NCBI GenBank assembly: GCA_014871385.1
Contig: CM026426.1
Coordinates: 14,229,810-14,293,809 of the forward strand
DNA: 64,000 nt
From: Ceratodon purpureus
Taxonomy: Eukaryota; Streptophyta; Bryopsida; Pseudoditrichales; Ditrichaceae
Direction: 5' to 3'
Shown: positions 12,741 through 25,608 of the stretch, one piece after another
How positions within the stretch are numbered: the first letter of the stretch is position 1
Layout of the letters: each line of letters starts with the position of its first letter
Made by a program: the position numbers and the translations under genes
Notes under the pieces: generated by a model
Seen by the model: the letters and a program-made list of their open reading frames with translations, nothing else
Databases searched by the model: none
Told to the model about the DNA's origin: nothing

Positions 12741-15700
12741 CTATTCCAAAATCAAAGGACTATCATAGTTCTTGCAGAACACAGAATCCTCTCCTTTCTC
12801 CACTACTGTGTTGACCTTACATTTGTCACAATGTACCTTAGGAATCTTTGGAAATATAGTCTTCTTCTGCTTAAAATGAGCCACAAGCATGTGAGTTGGA
12901 CGCTTTGAAGGTGGTTGCAACCCACTTCCTCCTCAATCTTCTTCAGTTACACGTTTCTTTCCATGTCCCATCCGTGTTTGCTGTACATTTGCTTGAATCA
13001 TAGCTATAGATCCCCGTAGAGGCATATCAATAGTGGAGGGTCTTTCAAAGGTAAATGGCTTAGAAAGAGATGTTATAAACTTTTCCACAACATTTTTTTT
13101 GTGTTTCACTTCTTCCTCCGTATATGTTTCTAATGAAGATCTTAATTCTTGAATCTCGGTCTCTACTTTCACCAAAACCTCTAACAATCCTCTTCTAGGA
13201 TCATTATCTTCACCACTCTTGGTAGTCATGTCTACATTTGAAGCATACATATCCATGAAAGGAATGAATTCCTCATTCTGATCATGCTCCGTCACATGCA
13301 CTCCTAAGGTTGATGGAGGAATGAAGTACGGGGGGAAGCACAATAAAGTGAACCAAAAAAGTGCTTATCTTTTCACCAATTTCAGCCCCTTTTGTAAACA
13401 TTGGGGAAAGTCGGATCTATGTTATGTCGATGCAAGATTGAGTTTGGGATACAGAAAGTAGACTTGATCTTCTTCAACTTCCCAAAGTTGCGAGAGAGGA
13501 CATTGAGTTTACAATGGAAAACGGAGACGTCGAACTTGGGCAAAGTGAATGGACTCATTTGGAAAAAAGAACAAAATGGTTTAGGGTTTTGTCCAAAATC
13601 ACTTTTAATTTCGCGGGGCCCTCCGTATGTTTAAAAGGTATTCTAAAATAGTCAATTCATATACTCATTGATTGATTTAGAATTCCAAAAGTATTGCAAG
13701 GATGCTTTTTAAGAGGGTCTTTTCTGCAATACTTTTTGTCACTTTTTTTTCACCGAACATTGTTTTTTAAATTGAAAAAAACATCATCTAAAGACAATAG
13801 AGGGCCCCAAATGAAGAAATCAAGACTTTGGAAAAGTTCATTTTCATGATTTAGAACTAGTGGTCAAATTTAGTTTCAATTCAGGATGTTCTTCTTATAA
13901 AGGTGTGTGTAAGATACCTTATGACACCTTTGAAAGTGACTAAAATGCTCAAAAACTACACCAAAATCCTCAAAATCAGCTTTGAGCCTTCAAAAACAGC
14001 ACACTTCATATTCACTTGTTAGTGGTCACATTTTGCACTTTGTGGTCTACTCTATTGTGCTCTCCCCCATACGCTTTCACAATCTGTTGGACTCCCAAGA
14101 TGTGCTTGCAAATTAACACTCTAGTTCGCCTATCACATAAATAAGTGTTCAAGGAAACACTGTACTTGGTGTCTGGTGAAGTTTCACTTACCACAAAGAA
14201 TAACCTTAGCTCCAAGTTCACAACTTCTAGTATAGCACTCGGATTCAATTGATAAGTTTTGAATATGCGCTCTCCTCCTTTCAAGCGTCGACAATGTTCC
14301 TTACCATTGTCTCTTTTAGAATATCTCTCAGAGTCACCTGTACATTACATCAAATTTGATTAGAACATTGATGAAAGCTCAAAAAAATGTATATTCTTAA
14401 AAATATAACAAAAAAATTCAACTTCAAAAACACTTACTTATAAGTTGCACCATTTGAAAATGGTCTGTCAAAGTGGGTCCTCCAATACGACTCCCATCTT
14501 CAGCGCTACCAACAATAGCAACGATGAGTTCTCTTAAGGCACGATTCACCTTTCCCTGTAGAAGTGTATACTTAATCCACTCCCAATGCCTTTCTACATG
14601 GTTGATTGTATCCATACCACCATAAGAAAAGAGCCGCCCAAATCGTGGCCATAGCTTCCTCCACGGGACATTTTCCCCTACCCATGCAGCCTCCATGTAG
14701 TTTGCCACGCTAGGTATGTGCTGAAAGTCTTCATAGAATCTTTTTAGATTATCCTCAAAATGCTCTTCTTTTGAACAATGCATCAGAACATGTAGGGATA
14801 GCCACAACTTATTCTTTTCCGGTATAGGAACACGAGTTAGAAGGTTTTCACTTCAAGCTTTCATAACATGGAAATGACATAACAAAACCTTGCCAGACAC
14901 TTGTACCTTTACTCCATTCTCCATGCTCCAACAATGATCATCATTCATCACAACGGCGTTGATAGAATTCAATGATGTTTTGTCCTTATCAATGACAATT
15001 GCAGACGGTCGTATTCCTTCCAAAGATGAAAAAACAGCCGTCAACGCCAACTCCAACGCTATACCCTGATGCCCTTGCTTCTTGTCCTTCGTACACAACA
15101 TGTAGAACACAAGCACTTCCTTTACATCTTGGTTTGGCACAATTGCAGCATATAACGGTAAATCATATTGATTAGTCTTGAAAGTAGAGTCCAGAGCCCA
15201 AGAGTTACCACGTGAGAATCTTCTACCAACATCTCTCATCCAGTCATCTTGAATGACTACCACAAATGGCCGTTTCTTTATGTCCTCGTGCTTTGGTGAA
15301 TAAGGTTGGTAAAAAATAACCTTCCCCTGTGTTTGCAGTTTCCTAATTCCCACTTGAGCAGCATCCCAATCATCCTCACGTAGAGCATCTACAAAACATG
15401 CAATAAATCCAGTTAAAGATTTCTTCGCAAATCAAAAATACAATACAATTTCTTAAGTGACAAACTACAATAAAAGAAGTTGAGTGAGTAGAGGAAAACT
15501 TACCATTTACTCTCATCGTGGGCTTCAATTGCTTTACTTTCTTTAGTATAATGAAAAACCGATAAGTCACTTGCTCCAAATTCCCAACCATAGCTTGTAT
15601 TTTCTTTGCATCACGTTTGGATGCAAGAGACACTGTAGATGTTGAAACCATTCTCATCAAGTTCTCTCTGGCCATAGTCATAACATGTGGATGCACAGGC

Positions 15701-16851
15701 AAAAATAATACATCACCTTCAGAACCTGGTTGATGTCCACTGTGTCTGGTATGCACAGAAATAGAAGCAGTCCTGTTGATGGATGCTCCTTTGTCTTCAT
15801 CATCTATAATGGGCTCCACAGTTTTCAACTTGAAAGAGCAATCCCGCAATCTCCTCTTCCTGTCTATTCTGCCGTCCATAAGTTGAGAAGATCTCACTGC
15901 AGGTGCCTTCATATAAGGCCGACTTTTGTTTCCGCTCCTGTGGCAATGATAGTACTTGACAATGTGATTTCTATACCTATTGGTATGACTCAACCTTCGT
16001 AAAACAACATGTTTTGTGCATATTCTATCCAAAGTGACATTTAAAAAAACGCAAGGAACTTCATGTACCTCATTCCACAACTTAGATTCCTTACAAGTGG
16101 AACAAGAATCAAGACAACTCTCTACATACTTGACATGGATTCCCCCAACTCTGATATCAGTTGTCCATTGTTCACGAATTGCATCAAGCGTAGATGATAG
16201 ACTCAATGTTTGCCATTTTTATCAACATGACACTTTTCTACTATTGAACACCAAAGCTCAATAGGAGGAATTTGCCTTCCCTTTATGTCTTGTTTTATAG
16301 GAGACAAACGGAATTTGTTATTGACAGTTATTACCTTGACACTGTCTTGAAGTTTTTTCCATTGCTCAATAGTATCGAACACATTATTGACGTCTACAGG
16401 ACCACCGTGGCTCTTAGAAAGAGGCACAAATTTGTTCAAACGTAGGAAACACTTGTCTATTTAAACAGTCAATCATGAGGTTCAAACTTGCAAGTGTAAA
16501 ATGAACAAACTTTGGAAAATTGACAATAGAAACATGCTCAAAAGAGGAAAGAGAAGTCTCATTTATAGAGAATTCAATGTTGCCACTTGAAGAAATTGGA
16601 GTTTCATTTTGAACTTCCTCCATTCCTTCATGAACTCCGACATCGCCATCAGTTTCAGATTCAAAATCTGAAGTGTTGAAATACGTCTCACCATGAGTTG
16701 TAGTGGAATCAAAATCCTTACTACTCCCTTGATTACCTCGAAGGACTTCCTCTCCAAGAACTTCCTCCACCTCAGCAGCATACTCCAACTCCTCTTCAAA
16801 ATCTGAAGGATAGAAAGAATCATCCTCTTGAAATGAACTTCCTCCCTCCAT
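12741..16851 (-). pseudogene. MULE-C: AT-rich Mutator-like transposase relic with SWIM-like finger
   Basis: Read right to left. An acidic N-terminus (16851-16414) is followed by frames at 16439-16203 and 16206-15376 that are offset by single-base shifts. The MULE catalytic region (15353-14424) shows the first Asp in WALDSTFKTN, the second in IVIDKDKTS, LLCHFHVMKA, and the Glu in DTINHVERHWEW. A SWIM-like segment lies at about 14284-14012 (CDRRTRVLICKHILG); its first Cys pair is not clear. A C-terminal part (13343-12741) ends in a Cys cluster (HCDKCKVN) and a TAG. TGA stops at 14853-14855 (at a likely Trp) and 12933-12935, plus two frameshifts, make it a pseudogene. Its low GC content sets it apart from MULE-A and MULE-B, and it is not the same subfamily. 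Termini were not found. Confidence 0.75.
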
Positions 16852-18519
16852 GCTTAATGTCCAAATCTTCGAAAAGTAGTGAAAACTCTCCTCAATTGAG
16901 ATATGAGGGAATAATATGCAATATACTAAACCCTAAACCTATATACAATGATAGGAAGCAATTTCAATGTGCTTAAAAGCACAAGCCTGAACCCTAAACT
17001 CTCCAACCTCTAAATTCTAACCTCGAAACATATTCAAATAAACAAGACTGATGGAAAATACAATGTAAAATAAACTTTCACAGAATAAAATGAAACAATA
17101 TAAGGTATGAGCAGTGTGAGATAGAAAAATGATATAATCAAAAGAGATTGATACAATCAAGAAAGATTAAGAACAATAACAAGAAAGAGTGAACAAGTAA
17201 TATAACCCAAGAGAAGTCTCAAGGTGTCTGTCCTTTATATTGGGTGCCGTTCTTTTGCTTTTTTAGTTAATCTTCTATAGGTTTTCTTTTCATATGTTTA
17301 TTTTAGTTCCTTTTACTTTTTGGAGAAAGTAAATGTACGGGGTTGTAGTGAAATCAAAAACCCAGCTCAAACATCAGCTTTCAGAAAAATCATCATTTGT
17401 CCCAAACCCACCCACAAATACTCTAACCCAGAATTCCCAATCCTCCCTCCAAAAGTGAATGCAGTGACATGCACACCTTGTAATAAGGATTTTGATTTCA
17501 ACAAAGTAGTGTGAAGTGTGACATGGTTTTTCCAACAGAACCTTCTAACTTACCTCATACATGTCAATCCTTGTGACCCCCTTTTCCACATAATTGGCCC
17601 TTTAACCCTTAAATACTTTCTTGATACCACACCCAAAATCTTTTCTAGACTCTATTTTAAACACAATTATATTTTCAATTTTTTTTGACTCTATTCTAAA
17701 AAAGTGTAGATCTCTTTAAGGTGCTCGTTTTGGCATTTTAAAAATCCCATTTGATGTAATAGAATGTAAGTTATGAGCAAGATTCTCTCAAAAAAAAACC
17801 CATCCCCTCGGGCTAGGTCTGACCTTTAAAAGTTAAACTTCCCGGCCATCCACTTTCTTGTCTACCCTTAGCTTAAGGACTAGCCAAGATCATAAGCAGA
17901 ATCTGCTCTAACTTTGCATCCTCCCATGTGTTTTGTGATGTAGTCCTTCTGTTTGTCCAAAGATTCTGATCTTCAACAGATTGGTAATTTAGTCTCACTT
18001 TAAGCTATGGAAAAATTAAATAAATAAATAAACGAAATTTAAAAAATCATATTTCCACAAATAATTTAAGTTCTAAATGTTTAATTGCGCTATTACAATG
18101 TAACGTACTACATATGGTATTTGCTATCAACAAAAAGTTTTAAATTGGAATTGTAAGAGCTTGTTACAACCAATTTGATTTGAATTCCAACTATACTTTG
18201 ACCTTAGACCCATTAAAATTGTAGATACATTCCAAATACAATTTGTATTCTACTTCCCACCCAAAAAGCATCTTCTGATTTTTAAGGAATAAAAGAAGTT
18301 CTGCAACTAATCTAAGCTGGGATTGAGTTTTGTTGTTTTAAGTTAATTTATTAATAGTGGTGGTATGGGATTTGTCCCTGGTCAAGCAAGGACTTTGTAT
18401 GCTAAGGTATTCCCAGTGTAAATTACATACTATTTGTGGTAACACTCTTTCACCTGGTCCACTTATTATTACGGGTGCTTTGAATGTAAACCTGAAATGC
18501 AAGTATAGGTGGATCAAGG
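16852..18519. other. AT-rich stretch without a supported gene
   Basis: Upstream side of the MULE-C relic. It contains A/T runs and short frames only. No TIR, tandem array or RNA gene was recognised. Confidence 0.5.
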
Positions 18520-18839
18520 GACATGTTTAAAAGTCCAAGGGTGCAAAGGGAACGCGAGCACTAAACGCGAGCAGGGAACAGGTTCTACAGAGGTCGCAGG
18601 GAACACACTGCCTCGCAAGGGGCTGCAGGTCGGGCACGGGGCCTTGCACAAGTCGGGGACCTGCCTCCCCCAAGCGGGCTGCGACGATAAAAAATGGGGG
18701 TCGGGCACGTGGGGCGTCGGTGCCCCACCGTGGAGTCGATAGCCCCGAGGTTCGCCCAGGGTGGGAAACAGGGAGGCTCGGGGAAGGCGAGGGTCGGAGG
18801 CGTTGCGCTGCCCGTGCCCGCGAGAGGGGCAGCTGCAAC
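18520..18839. repeat. GC-rich segment partly mirroring the MULE-A terminus
   Basis: An abrupt GC-rich block starts at about 18520 in AT-rich DNA. Its last part (about 18800-18837) reads like an inverted, degenerate copy of the adjacent TIR's inner segment (GCCCGCGAGAGGGGCAGC against the reverse of GCTGCCGCCCCTCGCACGGG). Together they form an imperfect palindrome around the MULE-A left end. It could be the remnant of another MULE end or a rearranged flank. It may explain why no target duplication matches across MULE-A. Confidence 0.45.
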
Positions 18840-19125
18840 GGGTCTCTCTATTTTTCCCCATCAAGCGGTGCTGCCGCCCCTCGCACGGGCTGGGGCAGGC
18901 CCGATGGGGGGACGGTCGTTCTCCTCGACGCTTTCGTTCCCCAGTTCCCCCCGGGGTCCCCCGTCGTCGGTTTCCACGGTCCCCCTCCCCGCCCCGTGCC
19001 CGTGGAGGCCTCCGTCCCTGTTCTCCTCCGCCCCGCCCGGCGAGACCGTCCCCCCCCCCCCCTTTCCCCCAGCGAAACTTCTCATCCGTCGTCGACGCGT
19101 CATCCAAGGGGTCGTCTCTCTCGCG
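18840..19125 (+). repeat. Left terminal inverted repeat of MULE-A
   Basis: A GC- and CpG-rich terminal repeat of 286 bp. It matches the right terminus 45326-45597 read on the minus strand, apart from a longer C run and scattered changes. It also matches the MULE-B terminus at 60807 with lower similarity. Similarity to the right copy stops sharply after CGTCTCTCTCGCG, which defines the inner border. Promoters of MuDR genes lie in TIRs; that would fit here but is inference. Confidence 0.8.
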
Positions 19126-19363
19126 CCGGCTTTTGTTCCGCGTCATTATTCTCGCCGCCGCCGGAGAGGGTTGGCGGAATTGCTCCTCCATGGCGGGTTT
19201 GAATCGAGCTTGGAGGTGGATCTGGACAATGGAGTTGACGGTCCTCTTCGAATTCTGTATGATCATCATGCAGTGGAGGTGGGACTCGTGGAGATCCGCG
19301 CAGTTCAGTAGCGGGTGGACGTCTGCACAAGCAAAACGCTGATGTCGTCGACGATGGTCATGT

Positions 19364-22300
19364 TTGAGGGCTGCCATCTACAAGCCGATTCTCATGGGCG
19401 AGGGCGATGGAGAATGCGTGGTGCGACCTGGTGCGGATGACATAGAGGACGACCTCAGCTTTTTTCCAGAGGATGGTTTGGGTTCTGTCAGGTTTCATGA
19501 ATCCACATTGCATGAAGGAGGTGGTGAGAAGGAACTGGCCGGGCGACATGAATGTAGTACTCAACCCCCTCCACATGTCGGTGATCACCTGGGTTCTAGG
19601 GTCGACATCTCTGCAGTTGGAGAGGAGTGGACCTGGGAAGGTGATGTCCATGTCGACGAACTTGCAGGACAGGGAAGAGAGGACTACTCTCTCAAGGAAC
19701 CTGTAGAAGAATCGCTGGATGTTCGGTTTGCTAGCATCCGCTGTGTTTGCCAACGGCTCTCTTCAGGGAGCGATGTAGGTGAGGGCAAAGGAGGGTCGCA
19801 GGAGGAACGGCAAAAATCAGACTTCCAAGACCTAGGTAAAGGTGATCTGGATCAGGAAGCCCTTGTTGGAAGCTGTGCATGTGGAGAGGACGTTTTGGGG
19901 CGACATTGTCCATCCGGCAGCCATGGAAGAGTTGAAGAGATTGACCTAAATGTTACCACAATTGGAAATGGAGAGCTTGGCGGCACTGATGAGCAACCTG
20001 TCCGGAACAGCGATGGAGATTCACTGCAGCCTTCTGGACACCCCATTGTTGATGATGCTGGGACAGAGATGGAGGAAGAGAAGGTACCAAGAAAACGGTG
20101 GAGGATTATGGAGGAGAAGGTGCGGGACTCTGTCCAGAGACCCCCACCAGGGCCATTAAGCCGAGTTGACCTAGTTTGGACCGCTAAGGAGAATGTGGGC
20201 AACGGGAAACGAAGACAAACATAGAAAGCCACAATTCCCTGGGATAGGCTGGACGACTTCTTGGAAGGGGAGATGTCTGCGCGACAACATCCCTGTACCT
20301 TTGTGGAAGTCTCAAAGCAGTGCATGAAGAACGACGTGAGAAAACAGACCCGGGCTGAATCTGCTCTTCAAGAAATCAGGTTTGTTAGTACACCTTCATC
20401 ATTCCTACTATTTCATAATTTCAGCATGTTTCCTTCTAGCCCTAATCATTTTTGTTTACTTGCTTTTGGTGATCCACAATTTTCATATTGTCCTTCTTTC
20501 TCTTTTGAATTTTGAAATAAACTCTATGTATAAGTATCAGTGTGGCTGCTGTCTGTGTAATTTATACTCTTATGTGTCTTGGAAGATTCCTTCCCTTGCC
20601 GATTCTAGTAATCCCAAAATTGAGTTCTGTTGTAACTGAAGTGTGCCTGACCTGAGCAATTACAGGTACCAGTACGGACCGGAGGATTTGAGCCGAAAGT
20701 ACAACCAGACAATGCAAAAGGTTTTTGCCCACACCTTGGTGCAGAGGAAGAATTCCACAAACGAAAAAAAAGCTCTGAAACGTGCTGAGAAGCTGGTCGA
20801 AAAGGCAGCCAAGGAGGCTGAAAAAAAAAACAAACCAAAGAAGAAAGCCAAGCAGCAACCTACTATAGATTTGAATGAGGAAGCTGAAGACGAGGATGAA
20901 GAGGAGTTAGCACGAGTTCAAGAAGCACAAGAGCAGCTGATGCAGGCCCAAGCCTTCATTGAGGCAACTACCAAACCTGCAAGGAAAACCAGGGTAAGCA
21001 AGGTTCAGGGCGGGATGTCCTTGAAATGGGGGTGCCCATGTAACTTTGTAGCCAAGCAGCTTCTTGTTGAACCAACCCTTTGTACAATTCATTTCCACTG
21101 TATGTCGTATACTAACAGGGAGGGGAAACCGTGCCATGGAGCAGAGTTTGGGGGGCAGAGGGCGGGCCTGTCCGGACACCTGTCCGCACAGACCAAGAAG
21201 TGGATAGTAGACACACTTCGTTCAGGAAAGTCTCCAGCATAGGTAATGGCAGACCACAAGGCCGAAGAGATGAGGTGTGCACAGCTAAACCTTCCAGCCA
21301 CGAGGGACACTTTCATTATACCATCGGATGTCTACAACATTGCGAACAAGTTGGCGAAGGAATTGTGGGAGAAGCATCCTAGCGATGCAATGAGTATTAG
21401 GCTCTGGATGGATGAGAACCCGGACAGCTGGTTCCATTATAGGGAATACGGGACAGTACAGCTGAATGAGCCACCACCTCCCGAAGATGACCCTTTCTGC
21501 CTAGCAATTCAGACTGAGTGGCAGCTGGACATGATGATTAGGCATGGTCATGGGAGGGCCTTATCCATGGACGCCACTTTCTCCACCAATGTCGCAGGGG
21601 TATTACACTTAATCCCATTTTACAATTTCCTTTTTTTCAAAATCTTATTTTTTATTTTATCTCCAACTTGAGAATTCTGACTCCGTCCGGAATTTCCCCT
21701 ATCTTGGTTTCCTTGCAGTTCCTCCTTTACACAGTCATGGTCTTCGATGAGTGGGAACAAGGCATTTCAGTGGCTTTTGCCATTCAAGGGCAAAATCGTG
21801 AGGTGTACATCGTGCCATGGCTGACCAAGCTACAAGATCGCTGTTTAGCCGTCAAGCCAGACTGGAGACCAAACGCATTTTTTGTAGATAATGATCAAGC
21901 AGAACTGAACGCCAGAAGGTACGGACACAGTCACTTTCTTAACTGTTGTAATTCAATTCTTTACTTCGTTTTCTCATCCGGACAGGGCATGACAAATTAC
22001 CCCCGACAGGGCTTTACGGTTAGCATTTCAAATCCAGATGGACTGAATTCTTTGGAACACTACAGGAAAGTTTGGCCAGAGGCTGAGCCTGTTGAGGGGT
22101 AGAAGAAGCAAGAAGTGGCCATACTATTATGTCTTTGGCATACTGGGAAGGCGTGGCTGGAAAATGCCACTCAGAAAATCAAGGCAAACTACTTACGGGC
22201 GGAGATTCTCGCAGCCTGTGCAGATCTCATGTACGGCAATGGTATCCTCGAAGGAGATTTGGCTGTCCAGGCTGCAAAAGAGCACTTCCAATTCATCAAA

Positions 22301-23242
22301 GCTAAGTATCCCCAAGCCAAGGCGTTCTTTGTGTACTTTGAAACACATTGGATTCCAAAAATCGAGATGTGGGTGAAGGGGTTTAGGAACATGCCCCATG
22401 CAAACCAAGACACGAATGATGCAGTTGAAAGCTACCATGCTAATCTGAAGGCCCTTCTGAGGATGTCCCGTTTGAAGTTCGATGTTAGGAGAGTAGACTG
22501 GCTGATTTATCACCTATTGAAGGATGTGATTATTCACTATTGGTATGCTGTCCAGCTTAAGCTGTATGGATTCATCAAGAACGGGAGAGCAGAAGGCATC
22601 GTTGCAAGTGCAGTGATTCGAGCCGAAGAAATTCCGGATGAGCATGTGAAGATATGTGAGGAGCAGGATATTGCTTATGTTGCATCCTCGAACCACTTTC
22701 CTGCAATATGGGTAGTGACCAGTCCAAACTCGGACTGGGCCCATTGCAATTGCCCACTTGGTATGCGCGGGAACGTTTGCAAACATGCAATCAAGGTTTT
22801 TAACATGATAAATGTTAGGGTACATCCGGGAGATATTATTAGGTATGCTGGCACACTTAGGGGAACCATTCAGGTGGGGTTCAAGCCAACTGGAATTTCA
22901 GAATTAGCCGATGTTGGGGTCGTGGAGGTCATTCCGGACAGAGGAAAACAGCCTGCCAGAGATGATGACCCGGAGACATCAATGCGAGATACCGATGCTG
23001 TCCTAGCCGTACTCAGGGCAGATGCATGGGACAATCCAGCACTAAGACAAAACTTTCTGGCAATGCTAAATGAGAACAAGGGCAAGTTTGCGTCTTTGAA
23101 GGTGAAGGCAGCAGCTGGGCTGCTTCATCCACTCTCTCAACCAACATTTAAGAAGACAGATGGTCCGAAGAACCTTAGGAGGTTCAAGGCATGCTCTGAG
23201 ATGGGAGCTAAGAAGCCGGGGGGGGGGGGGGGGGGGGGGTAG
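19364..23242 (+). pseudogene. MULE-A transposase (mudrA-like, SWIM zinc finger), broken by three UAG codons
   Basis: This is a Mutator-like DDE transposase. Exons by splice motifs and by comparison with MULE-B: about 19364-20379, 20666-21599, 21719-21918, 22066-23242. Order: acidic N-terminus; PWDRLDDF block; Lys-rich coiled coil (about 20760-20900); a Cys/His DNA-binding motif of WRKY-GCM1/FLYWCH type (CPCNFVAKQ...CTIHFHC...CHGAEFGG); helical block; MULE core with first Asp in LSMDATFSTN (codon 21570-21572), second in FVDNDQAELNA, Glu in NDAVESYHANLKALL; SWIM finger CNCPLGMRGNVCKHAI. In-frame TAGs lie at 20222-20224, 21240-21242 and 22100-22102. MULE-B has Lys, Gln and Gln at these places. 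A run of G (about 23218-23239) turns the end into poly-Gly before TAG, probably a slippage error. The true start codon is uncertain. Confidence 0.88.
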
Positions 23243-23489
23243 TCTAGGAAGTAGAATTAGTCTGTTACATTTCAGTACATAGAGGTTGTATAAAACCATT
23301 TTTTTTTTAATATACATTTTGTACGTATAATGATGGTGTCTCTGCACATCGTTGTGACTGTTTATCTGTTTTTTGATATCCCTAGTTGTTATATGAGTTT
23401 CAGGACATTTCTCTAAGTTTATTTACTTTAGACAGTCAGACTTTAGTCATGTCCGGAAATACGTGCTCCTGTCCGGATGTTTGGTAAAT

Positions 23490-25255
23490 GGGAGTCTCAT
23501 CCTACCCCCACCCCATAGACCAAGTCCTGTGTATATTCTCTCACGCCTCCTTTACTCTTTTTTATACCCTCTCCCACTCGTCTATCTTCCTTCCGGGCCA
23601 TTCATCATTATATTTCCGAAATATTCTTCATTTCTTTAGGTTCCATTCACTCCCTCAGCCATCCCCCTACTAATCCTCTAAGAGCCAAACTCATACAATC
23701 TTCTGTTGTTATCTTTTTATTTTTTTCCACTTCTCTGATGTTTCCTTTTTTTGTTTAAAATTTTGTGAAATTATTTTTTCTACCCCGTTCGATCACTCTC
23801 TGAATGTTGTCTCTGATCTCTAACATACTCTCCCTCATACCCCCTTTCATTTTTTCATTTTTTTTTTTTTTCCTTTTCACTTATTTATTTTCCCATTCTT
23901 CCAGTCTACCTCCACTTCCCCTCAATCGTCTCTCCCCCGTCTGATACTCTCCCTAAAACCCCCTTATACTCCCTTTCACTCCATTTTTTTTTTAAAATCA
24001 TTTATTTCATTTTTAATATTTCATTTCACTTAATAATGTCTCCTTTCTTTCAGCATACTCCCACTTACTTCCACTCCTCTCTTCCACTATCCCATATTCA
24101 ACCTCTTACCCCTCTTCATTTTTTATTTTTCTTTTTTTCTTTTCTCTTTTTTTGTTTTTTTTTTATTTTTAAAATGCTATCTTCTTTCTTTCAGCATACT
24201 CCCACTTCCTTCCACTCCTCTCTTCCCCCATCCCATACTCAACCTCTTACCCCTCTTCATTTTTGATTTATATATTTATTCTTTTCTCTTTTTTTTTTTA
24301 AATTTTTTTTTTAAATGCTATCTTCTTTCTTCCAGCATACTCCCACTTTCTTTCACTCGTCTCTCCCCCCTCTCATACTCACCCCCTTACCCCTTTTCAC
24401 CTTTATTTTTTTTTTTTTTTCTTTTCTTTTTTTTTTTTATTTTAAAAAACTGCTATCTTCTTTCTTTCAGCATACTCCCACTTCCTCGAAGTCGTCTCTC
24501 CCCCCTCTCATACTCACCCCTTTACCCCTTTTCACTTTTTTTTTTTTTTCTTTCAGTATTTTTTTTTTCTTTTTTTTTTAAAAATTCAATCTCCTTTCTT
24601 CCAGCATACTCCCACTTCCTTTCACTCGTCTCTCCCCCCTCCCATACTGACCCCCTTACCCACTGTCATTCTTTATTTCTTTTTTTTTCTTCCATTTTTT
24701 GTTTTTTTTTTTTTTTTTTTCTATTTCTTTCTTCTTTCTTCCAACATACTCCCACTTCCTTTCACTTGTCTCTCCCCCCTCACGTACTGACCCTCTTACC
24801 CCCTTTCACTCTTATTTTTTTTTTAATTTTTTTTTTACCCTCAATTTTTTTCCCCTCTTTCCCCCTTCGCTCACTTCTCTCTCCTCTTCCCTTACTGATT
24901 CCCTTCGTACTCTACCCTACACCCCTTACTATCCCCTTCATTTTTTTCCATTTTTTTTTTTTTTTTTTTTCTTTCTCTTATCTTCTCTCCGTCTTTGCTT
25001 ATTTACCCTTCAGTTTCACCTCCAAAAGCACTTCACATTCTACCAAACATCCACTTCCATCCTCTTCCATTTCGAATTTCTTTTTTATAAAGATACTTTT
25101 TTAATTCTTATTTTTTTTCGTTTAAACCTTCTTCTCCCCTCTTTCTCAATTTTCCCCATACCATTTCTGAAAGTAATTGATTTTTTTTTACTTCTGTTTA
25201 TTTCTCTAGTTAACCTTCCATTTTTTTTTCCCTTTTTCTTTTTTCATTTCCTGTC
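23490..25255 (+). repeat. Pyrimidine-rich tract with about 140-bp minisatellite
   Basis: About 1.8 kb in which the plus strand is nearly all C and T. Six good repeat units carry the core CAGCATACTCCCACTTCC, beginning at 24051, 24192, 24333, 24468, 24602 and 24742 (spacing 134-141 bp), each followed by T-runs of varying length. Degenerate copies lie on both sides. The tract sits between the stop codons of the two convergent MULE-A genes. Long frames across it encode only Phe/Ser/Pro/Leu runs and are not genes. Confidence 0.85.
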
Positions 25256-25358
25256 CAGGACAATTGAGGGGTCTGTGTAAACCTGGATAGGTTGCTGAAG
25301 CCTGCTGGCCAGAAGGGGGATCAAACCAAAAACCATCAACAAACAAGACAGCTAAAAC

Positions 25359-25608
25359 CAGGGTTTTCTATTCGGTCGTGACGTGGCCCTCTTGCGTCAT
25401 AATGTCGGGACGTCACGACGGTTTAGAGTCACGACCGGACGTCCCATTCGGTCTTTATTGTGACGGCTCAACTCCTTTAGGCAACCTTTTCATATATACT
25501 TTTTCATTTTTACACTACAAAGCCTATTATGACGTCGGAGGACCCTCGTCGCGACCCATTCCGACGTCGCGACGGGATAGTCACGACCAGACAGGATAGA
25601 AAACCCTG
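25359..25608. mobile_element. hAT-type MITE with perfect TIR and 8-bp target duplication
   Basis: The terminal repeats CAGGGTTTTCTAT and ATAGAAAACCCTG (13 bp, perfect) bound a 250-bp non-coding segment. It is flanked by the 8-bp direct repeat GCTAAAAC (25351-25358 and 25609-25616). TIRs starting CAGGG with 8-bp duplications are typical of hAT elements. The interior repeats GTCACGAC/GTCGTGAC/GTCGCGAC motifs in both orientations, a likely subterminal binding array, and is CpG-rich. It has no coding capacity and must depend on a transposase made elsewhere. Confidence 0.9.

Noticed and set aside
18694-19342. Overlapping frames of 76-287 codons on both strands in the GC-rich MULE-A terminus
   Set aside because: GC-rich DNA lacks stop codons by chance. 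All six frames are open, and the same DNA recurs as a terminal repeat at 45.3-45.6 kb and 60.8 kb.
23218-23242. Genuine poly-glycine C-terminus of the MULE-A transposase
   Set aside because: A run of about 22 G bases is a typical slippage or sequencing artefact. The natural C-terminus cannot be read.
24699-25280. 193-codon frame rich in Phe and Ser
   Set aside because: It lies in the polypyrimidine minisatellite, and its sequence is TTT/TCT/CTT runs.
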